Shown one piece after another: positions 34,355-43,744 of a stretch of DNA of 64,000 nucleotides. The DNA is from an uncultured Ignavibacteriota bacterium (GTDB lineage Bacteria; Bacteroidota; Ignavibacteria; UBA10030; UBA8401): NCBI GenBank assembly GCA_903884005.1, contig CAISDA010000043.1:42631-106630 (forward strand). Reading direction: 5' to 3'. Below the pieces are notes generated by a model. The model was given only the letters and a program-made list of their open reading frames with translations. It had not been told where the DNA came from and did no database searches. How positions within the stretch are numbered: position 1 is the stretch's first letter; each line of letters begins with the position of its first letter. Position numbers and translations under genes: made by a program.

Positions 34355-36472
34355 ATGATCAAGCTCGTGGTGCTACTCGTGTGTTCGACCTTCACGGCTC
34401 TGGCGCAACAATCCGCCCTGCCGTTTACATTAACCGTTTCGGAACGGACCGACAATCTTCCCACATACGTCTCCCCGCATCTTCCTAATATATACAACGC
34501 GACTCCCAATTTTAAGGTTGGCTGGGGCATCGACTATCCCATCGGGAACGTGATCATCAACAATGAAGTCTGGGTCATGTTCAATCATGGCAATCAGTAC
34601 GGAACCCATGTGCTGCTCGCGCGCTTCAAAGGCACAGACTTTGAACATACCGTGCAGCAACCCGACGGAGCGATCGACGTTGAAAAAGATGTCTCCACAC
34701 ATTTCCTGGGAGGAATGTGGTACGATAAGGCCGCAGGAATATTGTATGCTCCCATTCATTGTGAATATAAACGCGACATCAGTCCGCCCGCCGGATGGAG
34801 CAGGAAAAAAACACGGCTGGCAACAAGCAGGGACAAGGGGCTGACGTGGACGCTGCAGGGGGATATTCTCACGGACTGTCTGCCCGCGGAGGACGACTGG
34901 CTGAAATTTTCCGGATCGAATTTCGAAGCGGGACCGGCCGATTTCGATTTTTATGCGGATACGTCGGGGGGATATTTTTACATCTTTTCGTGCAATGCAT
35001 ACGCTCCTAAGAACGGCTCCATGAACAATTACCTCTGGTACAATGAAGCGGCGCGCAGCGCCATCGGCGACCACATGGCGCCGGGCACGTGGCACAAATT
35101 CTGCAATGGCTCCTGGACCGAGCCCGGGCTCGGCGGAAGGTCGTCGAAAGTCTCCATGACGTCCTATGGCATCTACGGCCGCGTCATCTACAGCACCTAC
35201 CTGAAGAAATACCTGCGCATCGGCCCCTGCATGGGAGTCGCCGATAAGCGGTACACCGACACCGGATTTACAGACCACTCGATCTACTTGTCAACGTGCG
35301 ACGATCTTGCCGTCCAGGACTGGACTGCAAAGGTAAAATTGTTCGACACGCCCGGCAACGATAAGCTCGGCATTACGCTCACCGATGGTTCGTCCATCGA
35401 TCCCTTTATCTGCGGCAGCACTCTGCGCATATACAATTATTGGCTCTATAATATTCCTTCGCGGGCGCTCGATGTCGTCTTTGCTGCAGGAAGCACGCCG
35501 GCCGCCGGGTTCCCCCGCTATGGGTCGTACGCATATGAACCGCTGCCCGAATCCGGCGACACCATCGTGCACCGCGCGACAAAAATTGTCGGCTGCTCGC
35601 ATCCCGACATCGTCTATGCCGCCGGCGCATGGAGCGTGAAGCACGATCCCCACTATTATAGAACGGAAATAAAAGAAAGCGACACGCCCGGCAGCTCCAT
35701 CCGCTATTCATTCTCAGGCACCGGCATTTATTGGCGGGCTGTAGCAGACAGCGACGGCGGCAAAGCCGATGTGTCTATCGATGGTGCGCCGGCCGAAACC
35801 GTTGATTGCTATTTTCCGGAATCGCTTCCCCTGCAGTTCGCATTTATCAAGACCGGATTGGATGCGAAGCGCACACATACGATCAGTATCACCGTCCGGG
35901 CCGATAAAAATTCACACTCGCGCGGTGCCTGGATCCGTCATATGGCGTTCGAGTATGAAGCCGAAAGCTATGCGGCATCCGCAGGCTTCAGCAGTGTCCG
36001 TGGAAAAAATAACTGGCAGTACCAGCAGCGCGACGGGAATACGATCGGCAGCTTGCCGTTCCTCTACGCCGAAACAATACACGAAGGGCCGGCAGCGTCG
36101 GGCAAAGAAAAATTTGTGTACCCCAATTATTGGGGCAGCCGCAAGACCGCCCTCGTCGGACCGAACTCCCAGGCATCCGGTACGGTGGACGCCGTGCGAA
36201 CATTCATTGCGCCGCATGCGGGCTCGCTTCGTATCGAAGGCGCCATCGCGATCGAACACGATACGACGGCTGTCGTGACCGCGCTGATACAAAAAAATGA
36301 TGACACGCCGGTGCAGACAGCAACGGTGACCCGCGCACATTCTGTTGTGCACGATCGCATCGTCACGGTGAACACAGGCGACGCCCTGCACTTTATTGTG
36401 GAAAAAAATGACAGGGGCACACAAGTGAACGTGATGTGGGATCCCGTGTTGACATATGTTCTCACACCGTAG
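34355..36472 (+). CDS. Secreted sialidase-like beta-propeller protein
   Basis: 705 residues from ATG 34355 (CTGGAGAATC in front). Signal peptide 1-20 (MIKLVVLLVCSTFTALAQ). Residues ~30-400 have propeller features: repeated blades with RLATSRDKGLTWT, an Asp-box-like SxDxGxTW form, and IYLSTCDD. This resembles BNR/sialidase or GH43-type glycosidases, but no catalytic triad can be assigned by eye. Residues ~430-525 look like a carbohydrate-binding jelly roll (IKESDTPGSSIRYSFSGTGIYW), and residues ~600-705 form another beta-sandwich. No T9SS sorting domain at the end. It is probably a periplasmic or secreted glycan-active or glycan-binding protein. Confidence 0.65.
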   Translation: MIKLVVLLVCSTFTALAQQSALPFTLTVSERTDNLPTYVSPHLPNIYNATPNFKVGWGIDYPIGNVIINNEVWVMFNHGNQYGTHVLLARFKGTDFEHTVQQPDGAIDVEKDVSTHFLGGMWYDKAAGILYAPIHCEYKRDISPPAGWSRKKTRLATSRDKGLTWTLQGDILTDCLPAEDDWLKFSGSNFEAGPADFDFYADTSGGYFYIFSCNAYAPKNGSMNNYLWYNEAARSAIGDHMAPGTWHKFCNGSWTEPGLGGRSSKVSMTSYGIYGRVIYSTYLKKYLRIGPCMGVADKRYTDTGFTDHSIYLSTCDDLAVQDWTAKVKLFDTPGNDKLGITLTDGSSIDPFICGSTLRIYNYWLYNIPSRALDVVFAAGSTPAAGFPRYGSYAYEPLPESGDTIVHRATKIVGCSHPDIVYAAGAWSVKHDPHYYRTEIKESDTPGSSIRYSFSGTGIYWRAVADSDGGKADVSIDGAPAETVDCYFPESLPLQFAFIKTGLDAKRTHTISITVRADKNSHSRGAWIRHMAFEYEAESYAASAGFSSVRGKNNWQYQQRDGNTIGSLPFLYAETIHEGPAASGKEKFVYPNYWGSRKTALVGPNSQASGTVDAVRTFIAPHAGSLRIEGAIAIEHDTTAVVTALIQKNDDTPVQTATVTRAHSVVHDRIVTVNTGDALHFIVEKNDRGTQVNVMWDPVLTYVLTP

Positions 36473-36697
36473 CGCGCGTCGATGGGCGCGCCTCTGAATG
36501 ATCGTCCCGTCCGATGGATAATATTAACCATTTGATTGATAGTAGTTATGAATATCTTGTGTCATTCGCTCAAAATGGGCAAATTTGTGGATAAAATATG
36601 GCGTGATACTTGTAATAAGTAATGAGTGAAATATTGCTCCGGTCACGAACCGCAATCGTATTGCACAGATCAATACACAAACCCATAGGAAACCACA

Positions 36698-37174
36698 ATG
36701 GCAGATATTCAAAAAACAGACTCCACAGGCTCGGAGTTATTGCAGCTGGTCAGCTTTACCATCGGCAGCGAGGAATACGGAGTCGACATTCTGTGTGTGC
36801 AGGAAATCAATCGCATGCTCAATGTGACTCAGGTCCCCAATTCGCCCTCGTATGTCGATGGCGTCATCAACTTGCGGGGCAAAGTGATACCCGTGATCGA
36901 TCTCAGATCGCGCTTCGGCATGCCGCGCATCGCACGGACAAAGGATACGCGCATCGTGGTCGTTGAACTCATCGGAAAGACGGTCGGCTTTGTTGTGGAT
37001 GGCGTGAGCGAAGTGCTCCGCATTCCGAGAAGCGTGACCGAAACGCCTCCGTCGACGGTGATGCAAAATGTCGAGAGCGAATTCATCACATCGGTGGCGA
37101 AACTCGAGGACCGCTTGTTGATCCTGATCGATCTCGAGAAGGTGCTCTCCGACGGCGAGAAAAAAGAATTATAG
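36698..37174 (+). CDS. cheW: Chemotaxis coupling protein CheW
   Basis: 158 residues. A CheW beta-barrel fold is clear: QLVSFTIGSEEYGVDILCVQEINR, NLRGKVIPVIDLRSRFGMP and VDGVSEVLRIP are the family blocks. It links chemoreceptors to CheA. The next gene, a hybrid histidine kinase, begins 33 nt later, so they probably share a transcript; cheA itself is not in this window. The 225-nt region upstream has no clear sigma54 or sigma28 promoter. Confidence 0.95.
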   Translation: MADIQKTDSTGSELLQLVSFTIGSEEYGVDILCVQEINRMLNVTQVPNSPSYVDGVINLRGKVIPVIDLRSRFGMPRIARTKDTRIVVVELIGKTVGFVVDGVSEVLRIPRSVTETPPSTVMQNVESEFITSVAKLEDRLLILIDLEKVLSDGEKKEL

Positions 37175-37207
37175 AAGCTCGCTTACGTCAATCATAACAC
37201 CATATTG

Positions 37208-39724
37208 ATGCGTATTCCACAACTCATCAGTTCGTTGTTCTATGAGACGTCGCCGAATATCAGGCGATTGGTGCTGATCTTGTACGGTGTGGTCTCTCCG
37301 GTCTTTATTCTTGTGTTGGCCATTCAGTCGTTCGAGTCACGATCGTGGACTCCCGTTATCGGGGTCACCGTCCTGATCGTTTCTGCGTTCATGTGGGTCG
37401 TGGTCAAAAAAAAACCGGGCCGGTACGGTTGGATCTATCCTGTGTCCATCGCGCCGACAGTATGCTGCGGCATCGCATTCGGTGCATTGTCGAACAATGG
37501 GGTTGCGTTCATCGCCGTGCTCTGCGCGCCAATGTGCTGGGCCGCGATTTTGTTCGAAGCACCCGTCATCATTGCCGCATGGATCGTCGCCGGAATCACT
37601 TCATTCATTTCCTTGTATCTGCATTCCGGTTCCCTCGTCAATGCCGTGCTGAACACGACGGTCTTCTCGACAATTACCGGCCTTGTGGCGTGGGTCGTGT
37701 TCAACAAATCAAACACTCTCCGCACTACGCTCTCCACACTCAGCGGCCTCGTTGAAAGCACCCGCAACCCGATATTCTCGATCGACACGAACTACTGTTA
37801 CACCAGTTTCAATACCACTCATGCCACAATGATGAAAGAGGTGAACGACGCAGACGTCGTGCTCGGACAGTGCATGCTCGACTATATTAAATTCGATGAT
37901 GATCGGTCGAAAACACAGGCGAATTTGGATCGGGCGCTGCGCGGTGAATTTTTTACGTACGAGGACCAACGCGGGGAAAATGATACAGTGCGGATCTGGC
38001 TCGAGGTGTCGCTCAATCCCGTTCGAGCCGAAAACGGAAAAATTATCGGGGTCGCTGTCTTTGCCGCCGATGTCTCCGAACGAAAACACGCGGATGCGGA
38101 CATACGCGAGAGCGAAAAAAAATACCGGCTGCTCTTCAACAACATGGACGAAGGATTTGCCCTGCATGAAATATTGCTGGATGCGGATGGAAAAGCAATC
38201 GATTTTCGCTTTCTCTCCGTCAATCAGGCATATGAACGCCATACCGGTCTGACTGCCGAACAAGTAGTCGGCAAGCGAATGCTCGAGATCATGCCCCATG
38301 CCGATCCGAAGCAGATCGAAGCGTATGGCAGGGTGGCGCTGACCGGGGAACCATTGAACTACGAATATTCGTCGAAAACGTTCGACCGGTATTTCCACGT
38401 TCGCGCATTTTCGCCGGAGCGCGGCCTTTTCGCGACCGTCTTTGAAGATATCACAGAAATGAAAAAGGCAGCGAACGCGTTAGCGAATTATACAAGCGAA
38501 CTTGAACTGAAAAATTTCATGTTGGACGTGGCTGCCGCCGAAGCGAAACAAGCCAATGCAGCCAAGAGCGAGTTCCTGGCAAACATGAGCCACGAGATCC
38601 GTACACCGATGAACGGGGTCATCGGCATGACCGGTCTGCTGCTGGATTCCGATCTGAGTGATGAACAGCGGAACCACGCCCACGTCATCCGCGCCAGCGG
38701 CGAATCGCTTCTCTGCATTATCAACGATATTCTCGACTTCTCCAAGATCGAAGCGAAGAAACTCGACCTCGAGATACTGGACTTCGAGTTGTCGAACCTG
38801 CTCAACGACTTCGGTGTCGCGATGGTCATGCAGGCGCACAACAAGAACCTGGAACTGATTTGCGAGGCCGATCCGGCCGTTCCCAACCGGCTGTGCGGTG
38901 ATCCGGGCCGCCTCCGTCAGATACTCACAAACCTGGCGGGCAATGCAATTAAGTTCACTAAAACCGGCGAGGTGGCTGTCCGTGTCTTCCTCTCAGAAAA
39001 AATCGACAACGATGTTGTCTTGCGCTTCACGGTGCGGGACACAGGGGTGGGCATTCCTAAAGAGAAGATCGGCCTGGTCTTCGACACATTCAGCCAGGTC
39101 GACGCTTCGACCACGCGTGAATACGGCGGAACAGGGTTGGGACTTGCCATATCGAAACAATTGGCCGAGCTGATGGGCGGCCAAATCGGCGTGGAGAGCG
39201 AACTTGGCAAAGGTTCTGAATTCTGGTTTACCGTCCGTCTGGGTTTGCAGACAGCCGGGCGGTCTGTCGTTGAACACGGCACAACCGGCCAGATGCTCAA
39301 CCGCTTTGCCGGGAGTACGGCACGCATTCTCCTGGCCGAAGACAACATCACAAACCAGCAGGTGGCACTTGGCATACTGAAAAAAATGGGTTTGCGAGCG
39401 GACGCCGTGGCCAACGGCGCTGAAGCCATTCATGCCCTCGAGATTCTGCCGTATGACCTGGTGCTGATGGATTTGCAGATGCCGGTGAAAGATGGCATCC
39501 AGGCAACAATCGAAATTCGAAATCGAACAACGGATACCGGGCACGCCCCATTCTCACGCATCCCCATCATAGCCATGACCGCCCACGCCATGCAGGGCGA
39601 CCGTGACCTCTGTTTAGATGCAGGCATGAACGACTACCTCACCAAACCCATTTCGCCCATTGCACTGGCCGAAGCGCTGGAGAAGTGGCTGCCGAAAAAA
39701 GAAGAAGATGTGAGCCTGCAATGA
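37208..39724 (+). CDS. Membrane hybrid sensor histidine kinase
   Basis: 838 residues from ATG 37208. Five to six membrane helices (~18-165) form an MASE-like sensor. Two PAS domains follow (~180-300; ~303-430). The HisKA dimerisation helix carries H462 in NMSHEIRTPMNG, the ATPase domain has DTGVGIP and GGTGLGLAI, and the receiver ends the protein with phospho-acceptor D755 (LVLMDLQMP) and DYLTKPI. There is no Hpt domain, so a phosphorelay would need another protein. Coupling to cheW suggests that its output meets the chemotaxis machinery. Confidence 0.9.
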   Translation: MRIPQLISSLFYETSPNIRRLVLILYGVVSPVFILVLAIQSFESRSWTPVIGVTVLIVSAFMWVVVKKKPGRYGWIYPVSIAPTVCCGIAFGALSNNGVAFIAVLCAPMCWAAILFEAPVIIAAWIVAGITSFISLYLHSGSLVNAVLNTTVFSTITGLVAWVVFNKSNTLRTTLSTLSGLVESTRNPIFSIDTNYCYTSFNTTHATMMKEVNDADVVLGQCMLDYIKFDDDRSKTQANLDRALRGEFFTYEDQRGENDTVRIWLEVSLNPVRAENGKIIGVAVFAADVSERKHADADIRESEKKYRLLFNNMDEGFALHEILLDADGKAIDFRFLSVNQAYERHTGLTAEQVVGKRMLEIMPHADPKQIEAYGRVALTGEPLNYEYSSKTFDRYFHVRAFSPERGLFATVFEDITEMKKAANALANYTSELELKNFMLDVAAAEAKQANAAKSEFLANMSHEIRTPMNGVIGMTGLLLDSDLSDEQRNHAHVIRASGESLLCIINDILDFSKIEAKKLDLEILDFELSNLLNDFGVAMVMQAHNKNLELICEADPAVPNRLCGDPGRLRQILTNLAGNAIKFTKTGEVAVRVFLSEKIDNDVVLRFTVRDTGVGIPKEKIGLVFDTFSQVDASTTREYGGTGLGLAISKQLAELMGGQIGVESELGKGSEFWFTVRLGLQTAGRSVVEHGTTGQMLNRFAGSTARILLAEDNITNQQVALGILKKMGLRADAVANGAEAIHALEILPYDLVLMDLQMPVKDGIQATIEIRNRTTDTGHAPFSRIPIIAMTAHAMQGDRDLCLDAGMNDYLTKPISPIALAEALEKWLPKKEEDVSLQ

Positions 39725-39889
39725 TTCTTGGTTACATTCCATGGCGCACATGCAATCGATCGAATCTTCCATCACGAAAAACCGAATCGCATTTTTTCCG
39801 CTCTTTTCACCGTTCATCCATGAGTTCCATCTTCACGCATCATAAGGTAATTCAATAGACTCATTCCATACGAAAAAAAGAGATCTCAT

Positions 39890-40534
39890 ATGTGCTTTTC
39901 CCCGGAAGCCAGTTTTGCAGGAGGCCTCATCATTTCTTCAATAGGCGTTGCCGCATTGAAGCAAGTGCACAAACCTTCTCAGACAGTATTTGCGAGTATT
40001 CCGTTGTTGTTTGGGATCCAGCAAATCGCCGAAGGCATTCTGTGGGTCGCATTGCCGCGTCCGGACTATGTCCACGCCCGACAATTCGGCATGTACGCAT
40101 TCCTGATAATGGCCAGGGTGGTGTGGCCGATGCTGATGCCTCTGTCGGTGCTGCTCATGGAAGAGAATCGAACGCGGAAAAAAATATTATGGCTCCTCCT
40201 TGCAATGGGTGTCTCCGTGTCCCTGTATTATGTGTATTGTCTGCTTTTTCTCATGGTCACGCCGCACATTGCGGGTCATCACATCCAATACACGAGCGAT
40301 TTTCCTGAATCGCTGGCCGTGCCGGTTTTTGTCCTGTACTTTGTTGCTGCCATCACACCGTTGTTCATATCGAGTATCAAACGAACGCGCCTCCTGGGCG
40401 TGTTGATGTTCTTCTCGTGTTTGGTGACAGCCATATTTTTTCAACTCTATCTCACTTCCGTGTGGTGTTTTTTTGCCGCCATCATCAGCGTTGTCGTTGT
40501 CTGGATCCTCAGAGATTCCAAACAAATAACGTAA
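39890..40534 (+). CDS. DUF6629-type membrane protein
   Basis: 214 residues with about seven hydrophobic helices. It begins with MCFSPEASF, the start motif of the DUF6629 family (MCFSxxAS), and has IQQIAEGILW in helix 2, also typical. Function unknown. It is alone between the kinase and a non-coding stretch; no signal peptide other than the first helix. Confidence 0.75.
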   Translation: MCFSPEASFAGGLIISSIGVAALKQVHKPSQTVFASIPLLFGIQQIAEGILWVALPRPDYVHARQFGMYAFLIMARVVWPMLMPLSVLLMEENRTRKKILWLLLAMGVSVSLYYVYCLLFLMVTPHIAGHHIQYTSDFPESLAVPVFVLYFVAAITPLFISSIKRTRLLGVLMFFSCLVTAIFFQLYLTSVWCFFAAIISVVVVWILRDSKQIT

Positions 40535-40943
40535 CTCAAAGAATATTTCAATTTTTTGTTCAAATGGGCAATGGATCAATTGGACGTACGATGCACATGA
40601 GAATATGCTGACGAACTGGGGTGAGTTGTGGTCCGGCGCGTAGGTGGGTAAACGTTTTCGCAGCTTGTTATCGGTCTTGATATTTCCGGCACGATTTCGT
40701 ATATTAACAACTCACAGTAGAGAACATCCTTAATTCTTTCGGCTACAGAGACAATAATGTTTTTTTCCCCTTCTTCTGCTGAAGGGCATCGGAAGTGCCC
40801 GGGCTGTGGAGATTGGGAAGTTTTTTACAGCACTTGAAGGACGAAAACGTTACAGAGGAATGCTAAAAAATCAGTCCAATTATCTTCATTCGGATTGAAA
40901 CAGCATCTTCTAACATCCTCAATTTGACATAGATTCACTCTCG
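40535..40943. other. Non-coding stretch before tRNA-Ser
   Basis: 409 nt without a credible ORF. A GGCACG-like box near 40690 was examined as a sigma54 site but lacks the -12 GC. The end of the truncated minus-strand frame (stop at 40825-40827) enters this region by chance. No other feature is visible. Confidence 0.6.
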
Positions 40944-41526
40944 GGAGAGCTGGCAGAACGGCTATTGCACCAGTCTTGAAAACTGGCGTCCGTAAGGACT
41001 TGTAGGTTCGAATCCTACGCTCTCCGCACCCATACAGCCTCAGTGATTCGAACGAATATTCTGCGCCCATCGTGAGGTGAAGTGTTCGCGCTGCCAGTGG
41101 GACCTGGGAAAAATCAATAACACGATCCCCGAATGCAATGTCTCTCTCCATTGTCTGATTGTACGGTCTCATCAATGTTGCGATGTGAAGATGATTTTTT
41201 TCATACCAACAGTGTGTGTCCATGACGATCTGCCCGTTCACGATGATCTTCGATGTCGATTGAATGGGAACCATCACCAATGTCATCGTCCCCGCCACCG
41301 TTTTCGTGAATCCCTTCGTGATGATGTTCAAATATATTTCAATCAAGCTGTCCCTCCGGTCAACAGAGATTTGATACACTCCATCGCCTTGCGGGCTTGT
41401 TGATGTGTACGTCAACATTTCCGGTTTCGATGGGATCCATTTGGTATCGAATGCAGCAGGCTCAGTGGCATCCAGAAGATTCACTGAAACGATGGATGCA
41501 AAGAGCAAAATAAATATGGTTTTCAT
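40825..41526 (-). pseudogene. Exported beta-sheet protein truncated at the tRNA-Ser boundary
   Basis: The minus-strand frame starts at 41526 (AAAAGGAACCAGTC in front) with a signal peptide (MKTIFILLFASIVSVNLLDA). About 145 residues of a DUF3108-like secreted domain follow (YTSTSPQGDGVYQISVDRR, DTHCWYEKNHLHIATLMRPYNQ). After the position equivalent to 41030 the frame runs antisense through tRNA-Ser and on to a chance stop at 40825. So the true 3' end was lost where the island joins the tRNA gene. The N-terminal part may still be translated as a chimera of 233 residues. Confidence 0.6.
40944..41026 (+). tRNA. tRNA-Ser (anticodon TGA)
   Basis: 83 nt. Acceptor GGAGAGC/GCTCTCC, anticodon arm CCAGT-CTTGAAA-ACTGG with TGA at the anticodon, a long extra arm GTCC-gtaa-GGAC as expected for serine, T arm GTAGG-TTCGAAT-CCTAC, discriminator G. 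CCA is not encoded. Its 3' end is repeated at 43745-43761. Confidence 0.95.
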
Positions 41527-41771
41527 GACTGGTTCCTTTTAGGGTGAATTCCCGGGCAAGCCGGTGCCTGAACGCAGACGGTCGTCCGCATCGCATGGCA
41601 GAATGAGTATGGGTTAAAAGTTATATCAATCGTTCCCGGCGTGATCAGAACGGGAAGAGAACTGCGGTGTACTTCCGGAAGAGCCGATGCGTGTTGGGAA
41701 ACAACAACTCGGCGTTACGTAGAGATTACAGGCGTACGGCACCTGCTGATTCGTCCATATTACGCTCTTTA

Positions 41772-42182
41772 TTAGATGTCCCGCGTTTTCCGCTTTGTCA
41801 TAAAATATCCGGTCCAGAAGAGTAGGCCGCAGACAGCATAGAACGCAGCGCTGGCGGGCGCTTCCGCAAAAAGCCAGTACGTCTTTCCTCCCGTGTATAG
41901 CACGGAGAACGGAACAAGCGAGCAGAAAATTGCAAATGCCATGAAGATTGAGCGGCGGCGGATCAATCGTTTTGTTCGTTGGAGCGATTCCATTTCATCT
42001 CCTTGTGTCGGTGTGGTGGGAATGGCCAGGTGCTGGGGAATGGCCGATATTTTTTTCATCTCTTCTGCAAATTCCGGATGGGCCTTTTGATATTCATCGA
42101 CAATGGCCCGCGTGTCGGCGCTGCATTCGTCGGAAAAGTAGAGAGGGAGAAGATCGTTAATAACGTCTTGTGTAATGTTCAT
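41772..42182 (-). CDS. Anti-sigma factor-like membrane protein
   Basis: 136 residues. The N-terminal cytosolic part (VINDLLPLYFSDECSADTRAIVDEY, EFAEEM) looks like the sigma-binding segment of anti-sigma factors but lacks a zinc HxxxCxxC. Two membrane helices follow (~76-96 and ~106-127). A GAGG ribosome site precedes ATG 42182. It is 9 nt downstream of the ECF sigma gene on the same strand, the usual arrangement. Confidence 0.75.
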   Translation of the reverse strand: MNITQDVINDLLPLYFSDECSADTRAIVDEYQKAHPEFAEEMKKISAIPQHLAIPTTPTQGDEMESLQRTKRLIRRRSIFMAFAIFCSLVPFSVLYTGGKTYWLFAEAPASAAFYAVCGLLFWTGYFMTKRKTRDI

Positions 42183-42191
42183 CGTTGCGCC

Positions 42192-42695
42192 TCATTGATG
42201 TGATGTTAATAGATATAATTTTTCCCGTGCGCGAAACACTTTCACTTTTATGGACGAAACCGTCAGCCCCGTCATGGCGGCAATTTCCTCGTACGACAAT
42301 TCTTCCTGCGCGCGTAATAGCAACACCGTCCTGTCTATTTCCGACAGCGTGCGAATTGCGGCCATGGTCTCTTCGAGTTCGGCGCGCGCGTCAATGTTGT
42401 CGTCTGGGTACGGCGTTGTTTCAGCGAGATGTTCCGTTATCGGCGAATATCTGTTCGATTTCCGTTTCTGCTGGAGAAAGAGATTGCGCGCGATGGTAAA
42501 AAGATACGCCTTAATAGTTTCAGGACGATGCTCAGACTCCGACGTCCACAACCTGACAAACGTCTCCGAAGCGATATCTTTCGCATCATCCGCATTCCCG
42601 CACAACCAGTAAGAGAACCGGTAGACATCAGCCGAATACCGCGCATATATTTCCTGAAAACTTGCTGTGTGCTGTTCCATAGAGATTATATCCAT
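42192..42695 (-). CDS. ECF-subfamily RNA polymerase sigma factor
   Basis: 167 residues. Region 2 is seen as IYARYSADVYRFSYWLCGNADDAKDIASETFVRLW; region 4 as LSEIDRTVLLLRAQEELSYEEIAAMTGLTVSSIKVKVFRAREKL, a normal helix-turn-helix. It would direct polymerase to its own operon and to an unknown regulon under control of the neighbouring anti-sigma. The start may be the second Met (MEQHTASFQ), five codons in; neither start has a strong ribosome site. Confidence 0.9.
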   Translation of the reverse strand: MDIISMEQHTASFQEIYARYSADVYRFSYWLCGNADDAKDIASETFVRLWTSESEHRPETIKAYLFTIARNLFLQQKRKSNRYSPITEHLAETTPYPDDNIDARAELEETMAAIRTLSEIDRTVLLLRAQEELSYEEIAAMTGLTVSSIKVKVFRAREKLYLLTSHQ

Positions 42696-42836
42696 GAGAT
42701 CAGGAAAAGTTACATGGAAAATGCGACACTTACCAAGTGTTCATCAGCACGGATACTGGTTTGTAGACTAATGTCTGGAGTCGAAACATATATATCAGGC
42801 CGATGTCAAACGATCGATTTTGATTCCGCCTTGCCT

Positions 42837-42860
42837 CAATATATCAAAATTAGTATATTG
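42837..42860 (+). promoter_or_regulatory. Inverted repeat over the HigBA-type start region
   Basis: CAATATA (42837-42843) and TATATTG (42854-42860) separated by 10 nt, ending at the GGAG of the ribosome site for the gene at 42866. Position and symmetry fit an operator for the HTH antitoxin. Confidence 0.45.
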
Positions 42861-42865
42861 GAGTC

Positions 42866-43201
42866 ATGGAATATACAGTCAAGATACTGCCGCCAGCGCT
42901 TAAGTTTCTTGAATCGCTCCAACCTAAGTTGGAAGCGAAGGCATATAGAGCTCTCTTGCTGCTTAAAACATTCGGATATCAGTTGGGAGAGCCTCACTCG
43001 AAGATGCTCATAGGTACAGATGGACTCAAAGAATTGCGCGTAAAGGTTGGAACGGATATCCGTCGTATCTTCTACTTCCAGCACAAGGGAACTATTTATG
43101 TGGCAACATCCGGTTATTTAAAAAAAGAAATGAAAACAGACCGCGGCGAAATAGCGCGGGCACAGAAATTGAGAACGCAATTTATAGCGGAGGAAAAATG
43201 A
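42866..43201 (+). CDS. RelE/HigB-type toxin (Gp49-like)
   Basis: 111 residues in the phage Gp49-like (DUF891) branch of RelE-fold toxins. The blocks LKELRVKVGTDIRRIFYFQHKGTIYVATSGYLKKEMKTDRGEIARAQ, with a closing run of basic residues and helix, are typical. It would cleave mRNA at the ribosome. Toxin-first order and a 4-nt overlap with the antitoxin are as in HigBA systems. Confidence 0.85.
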   Translation: MEYTVKILPPALKFLESLQPKLEAKAYRALLLLKTFGYQLGEPHSKMLIGTDGLKELRVKVGTDIRRIFYFQHKGTIYVATSGYLKKEMKTDRGEIARAQKLRTQFIAEEK

Positions 43202-43488
43202 AGGCAACGTATTTTGATGAATTGCTCACGAAAAAACTCAAGGACAAAAAATTTAAAAAAGAATTTGACGCCCTCGAGGAAGAGTTTGAAGTGGCAAAAG
43301 AGATTATCCAGCTTCGGCAAAAAGCAGGAATGACACAGAATGAATTGGCTCGCCAGGCGCATACGTCGCAGGCGGCAATTTCCCGTCTCGAATCTGGGAC
43401 GTATCGGAATGTCAGCTTGTCATTTTTACGCCGTGTCGGAGCTGTCCTGGGAGTTAAACCGCATGTGAAATTTTTCCCGCAAGTCTGA
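43198..43488 (+). CDS. XRE-family HTH antitoxin (HigA-like)
   Basis: 96 residues. The start ATG overlaps the toxin TGA. An N-terminal charged helix (~1-35) is followed by a Cro/C1-type HTH: LRQKAGMTQNELARQAHTSQAAISRLESG. It should repress the operon and neutralise the toxin. Likely operator at 42837-42860. Confidence 0.87.
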   Translation: MKATYFDELLTKKLKDKKFKKEFDALEEEFEVAKEIIQLRQKAGMTQNELARQAHTSQAAISRLESGTYRNVSLSFLRRVGAVLGVKPHVKFFPQV

Positions 43489-43596
43489 CGGATCAGGATG
43501 CTTCATTCCTTTGATCTATAGTGTATCAAATCTTATGTGTACAGAGTGAATTGTTGAATTTGCATCCGAGGTTTCAGAGCGTTATCTTGATTAAGA

Positions 43597-43643
43597 ATTC
43601 AGTGACACGTGTGCCGGATTTGTGCCAAGACCGCGGGAATCAC
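43597..43643 (+). repeat. 47-bp direct repeat, left copy
   Basis: ATTCAGTGACAC...GTGCCAAGACC...GGGAATCAC; matches 45786-45832 with three mismatches in 47. The two copies bracket the broken beta-helix gene. The 43489-43847 gap holds this repeat and the tRNA-Ser 3' fragment, and no gene. Confidence 0.8.
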
Positions 43644-43744
43644 TGGGATATACAGGGAACTGGACGGATAGTTACAACCGCATAGTTGCTGAAAATCATT
43701 CGTATTTCGCAATAACGTGTATTTTCGCAACGTGCCGCCCGGTT

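Noticed and set aside
36594..36612. TGGCGTGATACTTGT box considered as a sigma54 promoter of cheW
   Set aside because: The -24 box has T for A and the -12 GC is GT; both core elements are off.
40686..40704. CGGCACGATTTCGTA considered as a sigma54 promoter
   Set aside because: No GC at the required 12-nt distance, and no gene follows in that direction before the tRNA.
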